From Micrococcales bacterium (GTDB taxonomy: Bacteria; Actinomycetota; Actinomycetes; Actinomycetales; Dermatophilaceae): 5,620 bases of DNA. This document shows positions 4,598 through 5,620 of the stretch, piece after piece. Every line of letters starts with the position of its first letter. The first letter of the stretch is position 1. The stretch is taken from contig PMJN01000440.1 of NCBI GenBank assembly GCA_003157445.1, positions 1 through 5,620 of the forward strand, written 5' to 3'. A model generated the notes under the pieces. The model had not been told where the DNA came from and searched no databases. It saw nothing but the letters and a program-made list of their open reading frames with translations. Made by a program: the position numbers and the translations under genes.

Positions 4598-5620
4598 ACA
4601 ACGCTGGGTGCTGGCTGGGAGTCTGCTGTGGGCAAATCCACCACGAAGGTCGCACCGCCACCGGGGGTGGCTGCCACCCCGACCTGGCCCTCGTGGGCGC
4701 TCACAATGGCAGCCACGATGGCAAGGCCCAGACCGTTGCCACCGCCGTGACCTCGGACCCGGGATGGGTCGCCCCGGTAGAACCGCTCAAAGACCTTGCG
4801 TGCGTTGACGGGGTCGACGCCGTCACCATGGTCCCGAACCTCGAGCCTGGCGTGACCGGGAGCACCGCTGCCTACGGCGATCTCGATGCCGGTGCCTTCG
4901 GGGGTGTGATTTACGGCGTTGCCCACCAGGTTGGTGACAACCTGGCGCAGCTTGGCTTCGTCACCCTCGATGGGGGTTGGCTCGAGGTCTCCAGAAAGGG
5001 CGACCAGTCGCACCTTGCGGGTCGGGTCCAGGGCACGGGCGTCCTGGACTGCATCGGCGGCAAGCACGGTGAGGTCGACCGGCCCTCGTTCCAGGGGCCG
5101 CTTCCTGTCTAGCCGGGTCAGGATCAACAGGTCGTTGACCAGCCCGCCCATCCTGATCGACTCGTCCTCGATGCGTCGCATCGTGCCGGTGATGTCCTCG
5201 GGTTTGGTGACAGCCCCCTGGCGGTACAGCTCGGCATACCCTCTTACCGCGGCCAAGGGGGTGCGTAGCTCGTGCGAGGCGTCGGCCACGAACTCGCGCA
5301 TCCGGTCCTCAGAGGCCTCGCGGACTGCGAAGGACTGCTCGATCTGAGCCAACATCGCATTCAGCGACCGGGACAGGCTCGCGACCTCGTCTTGGGCGGC
5401 TGGCTCGGGGATCCGTAGGGTCAGGTCGCCCGCCGCGATGGCTGCGGCGGTGTCCTCGATGTGGGTCAGCGGCCGAAACGCGCGACGCACGCCGTACCAG
5501 CCCAGTAGGGCACATGAGGCTATGACCGCCAGGCCGATCAGGATGGAGAAGATCAACATCCGCTGGACCGTGGTGTCAACTCCGCGCAACGGCACGGCGA
5601 CCGCAAATGTTGCCGATCCG
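4594..5620 (-). CDS. Sensor histidine kinase, MprB-like (5' end outside window)
   Basis: This membrane sensor of a two-component system autophosphorylates on His and passes phosphate to a response regulator, probably encoded just beyond the right edge. The frame is open to the window end, giving 342 residues of the C-terminal part. The first residues (GSATFAVAVPLRGVDTT) look like the end of an extracytoplasmic sensor domain. One membrane helix follows (IFSILIGLAVIASCALLGWY, about 5490-5555), then a HAMP linker (FRPLTHIEDTAAAIAAGDL). The dimerisation domain has the H-box FVADASHELRTPL, with the phospho-acceptor His codon at 5272-5274. The ATPase domain has the N-box NLVGNAVNH (about 4908-4934), G1 DHGDGVD, F-box FERFYRGD and G2 GNGLGLAI (about 4720-4742). 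All catalytic motifs are present. GTG at 5593-5595 is an internal Val, not the start. Being 43 bases upstream of an HtrA-like protease suggests an MprB-type envelope-stress sensor, but the signal is unknown. Confidence 0.94.
   Translation of the reverse strand, partial: GSATFAVAVPLRGVDTTVQRMLIFSILIGLAVIASCALLGWYGVRRAFRPLTHIEDTAAAIAAGDLTLRIPEPAAQDEVASLSRSLNAMLAQIEQSFAVREASEDRMREFVADASHELRTPLAAVRGYAELYRQGAVTKPEDITGTMRRIEDESIRMGGLVNDLLILTRLDRKRPLERGPVDLTVLAADAVQDARALDPTRKVRLVALSGDLEPTPIEGDEAKLRQVVTNLVGNAVNHTPEGTGIEIAVGSGAPGHARLEVRDHGDGVDPVNARKVFERFYRGDPSRVRGHGGGNGLGLAIVAAIVSAHEGQVGVAATPGGGATFVVDLPTADSQPAPSVV

Noticed and set aside
4551..4661. Extending the protease start upstream to 4661.
   Set aside because: This would overlap the kinase gene by 68 bases, and ATG 4550 has a near-ideal AAGGAG site followed by a Gln/Pro-rich N-terminus typical of the family.
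4591..5112. A 173-codon + strand frame opposite the histidine kinase.
   Set aside because: It mirrors the ATPase domain of the kinase and has no recognisable family features.

Overview
The window is GC-rich, with GTG and TTG starts, GC-biased third codon positions and protein families typical of actinobacteria. The trans-envelope histidine kinase followed by an HtrA/PepD-type protease is a classic actinobacterial arrangement. A member of the Micrococcales (for example an Intrasporangiaceae-like organism) is plausible, but the window alone cannot settle it.

Left part (1-1270, + strand). The window opens inside a groEL gene; the last 236 residues are present, ending in a GGMGF tail. A strong 14-bp hairpin terminator follows. 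A roughly 300-base stretch comes next, carrying what looks like a regulated promoter: four tandem 11-bp direct repeats (824-867), a TGN-extended -10 (881-889) and a 12-bp palindrome at the expected transcription start. It leads into a short reading frame (1028-1270) that matches only the C-terminal end of an FtsX/MacB-type ABC permease. I read this as the stump of a deleted ABC transporter that has kept its promoter.

Middle (1318-3044). A DUF4031-Nudix fusion protein on the + strand converges on a COG4339-type HD-domain phosphohydrolase on the - strand. Between them lie 284 bases with no convincing gene. Both enzymes look like hydrolases of nucleotides or related small phosphorylated molecules, so a nucleotide housecleaning role is possible but unproven.

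Right part (3045-5620, - strand). A sensor histidine kinase (5' end outside the window) is followed 43 bases later by a membrane-anchored trypsin-like serine protease with a PDZ domain. The order resembles mprB-pepD of mycobacteria, which handles envelope stress. The protease gene is followed by two hairpins, one with a perfect 20-bp stem, ending 13 bases before the HD gene's start codon.

I found no CRISPR array, tRNA, rRNA, insertion sequence or intact novel multi-gene defence system. The most interesting items are the tandem-repeat operator in front of the permease stump, the long hairpin abutting the HD gene, and the DUF4031-Nudix fusion beside an HD hydrolase.
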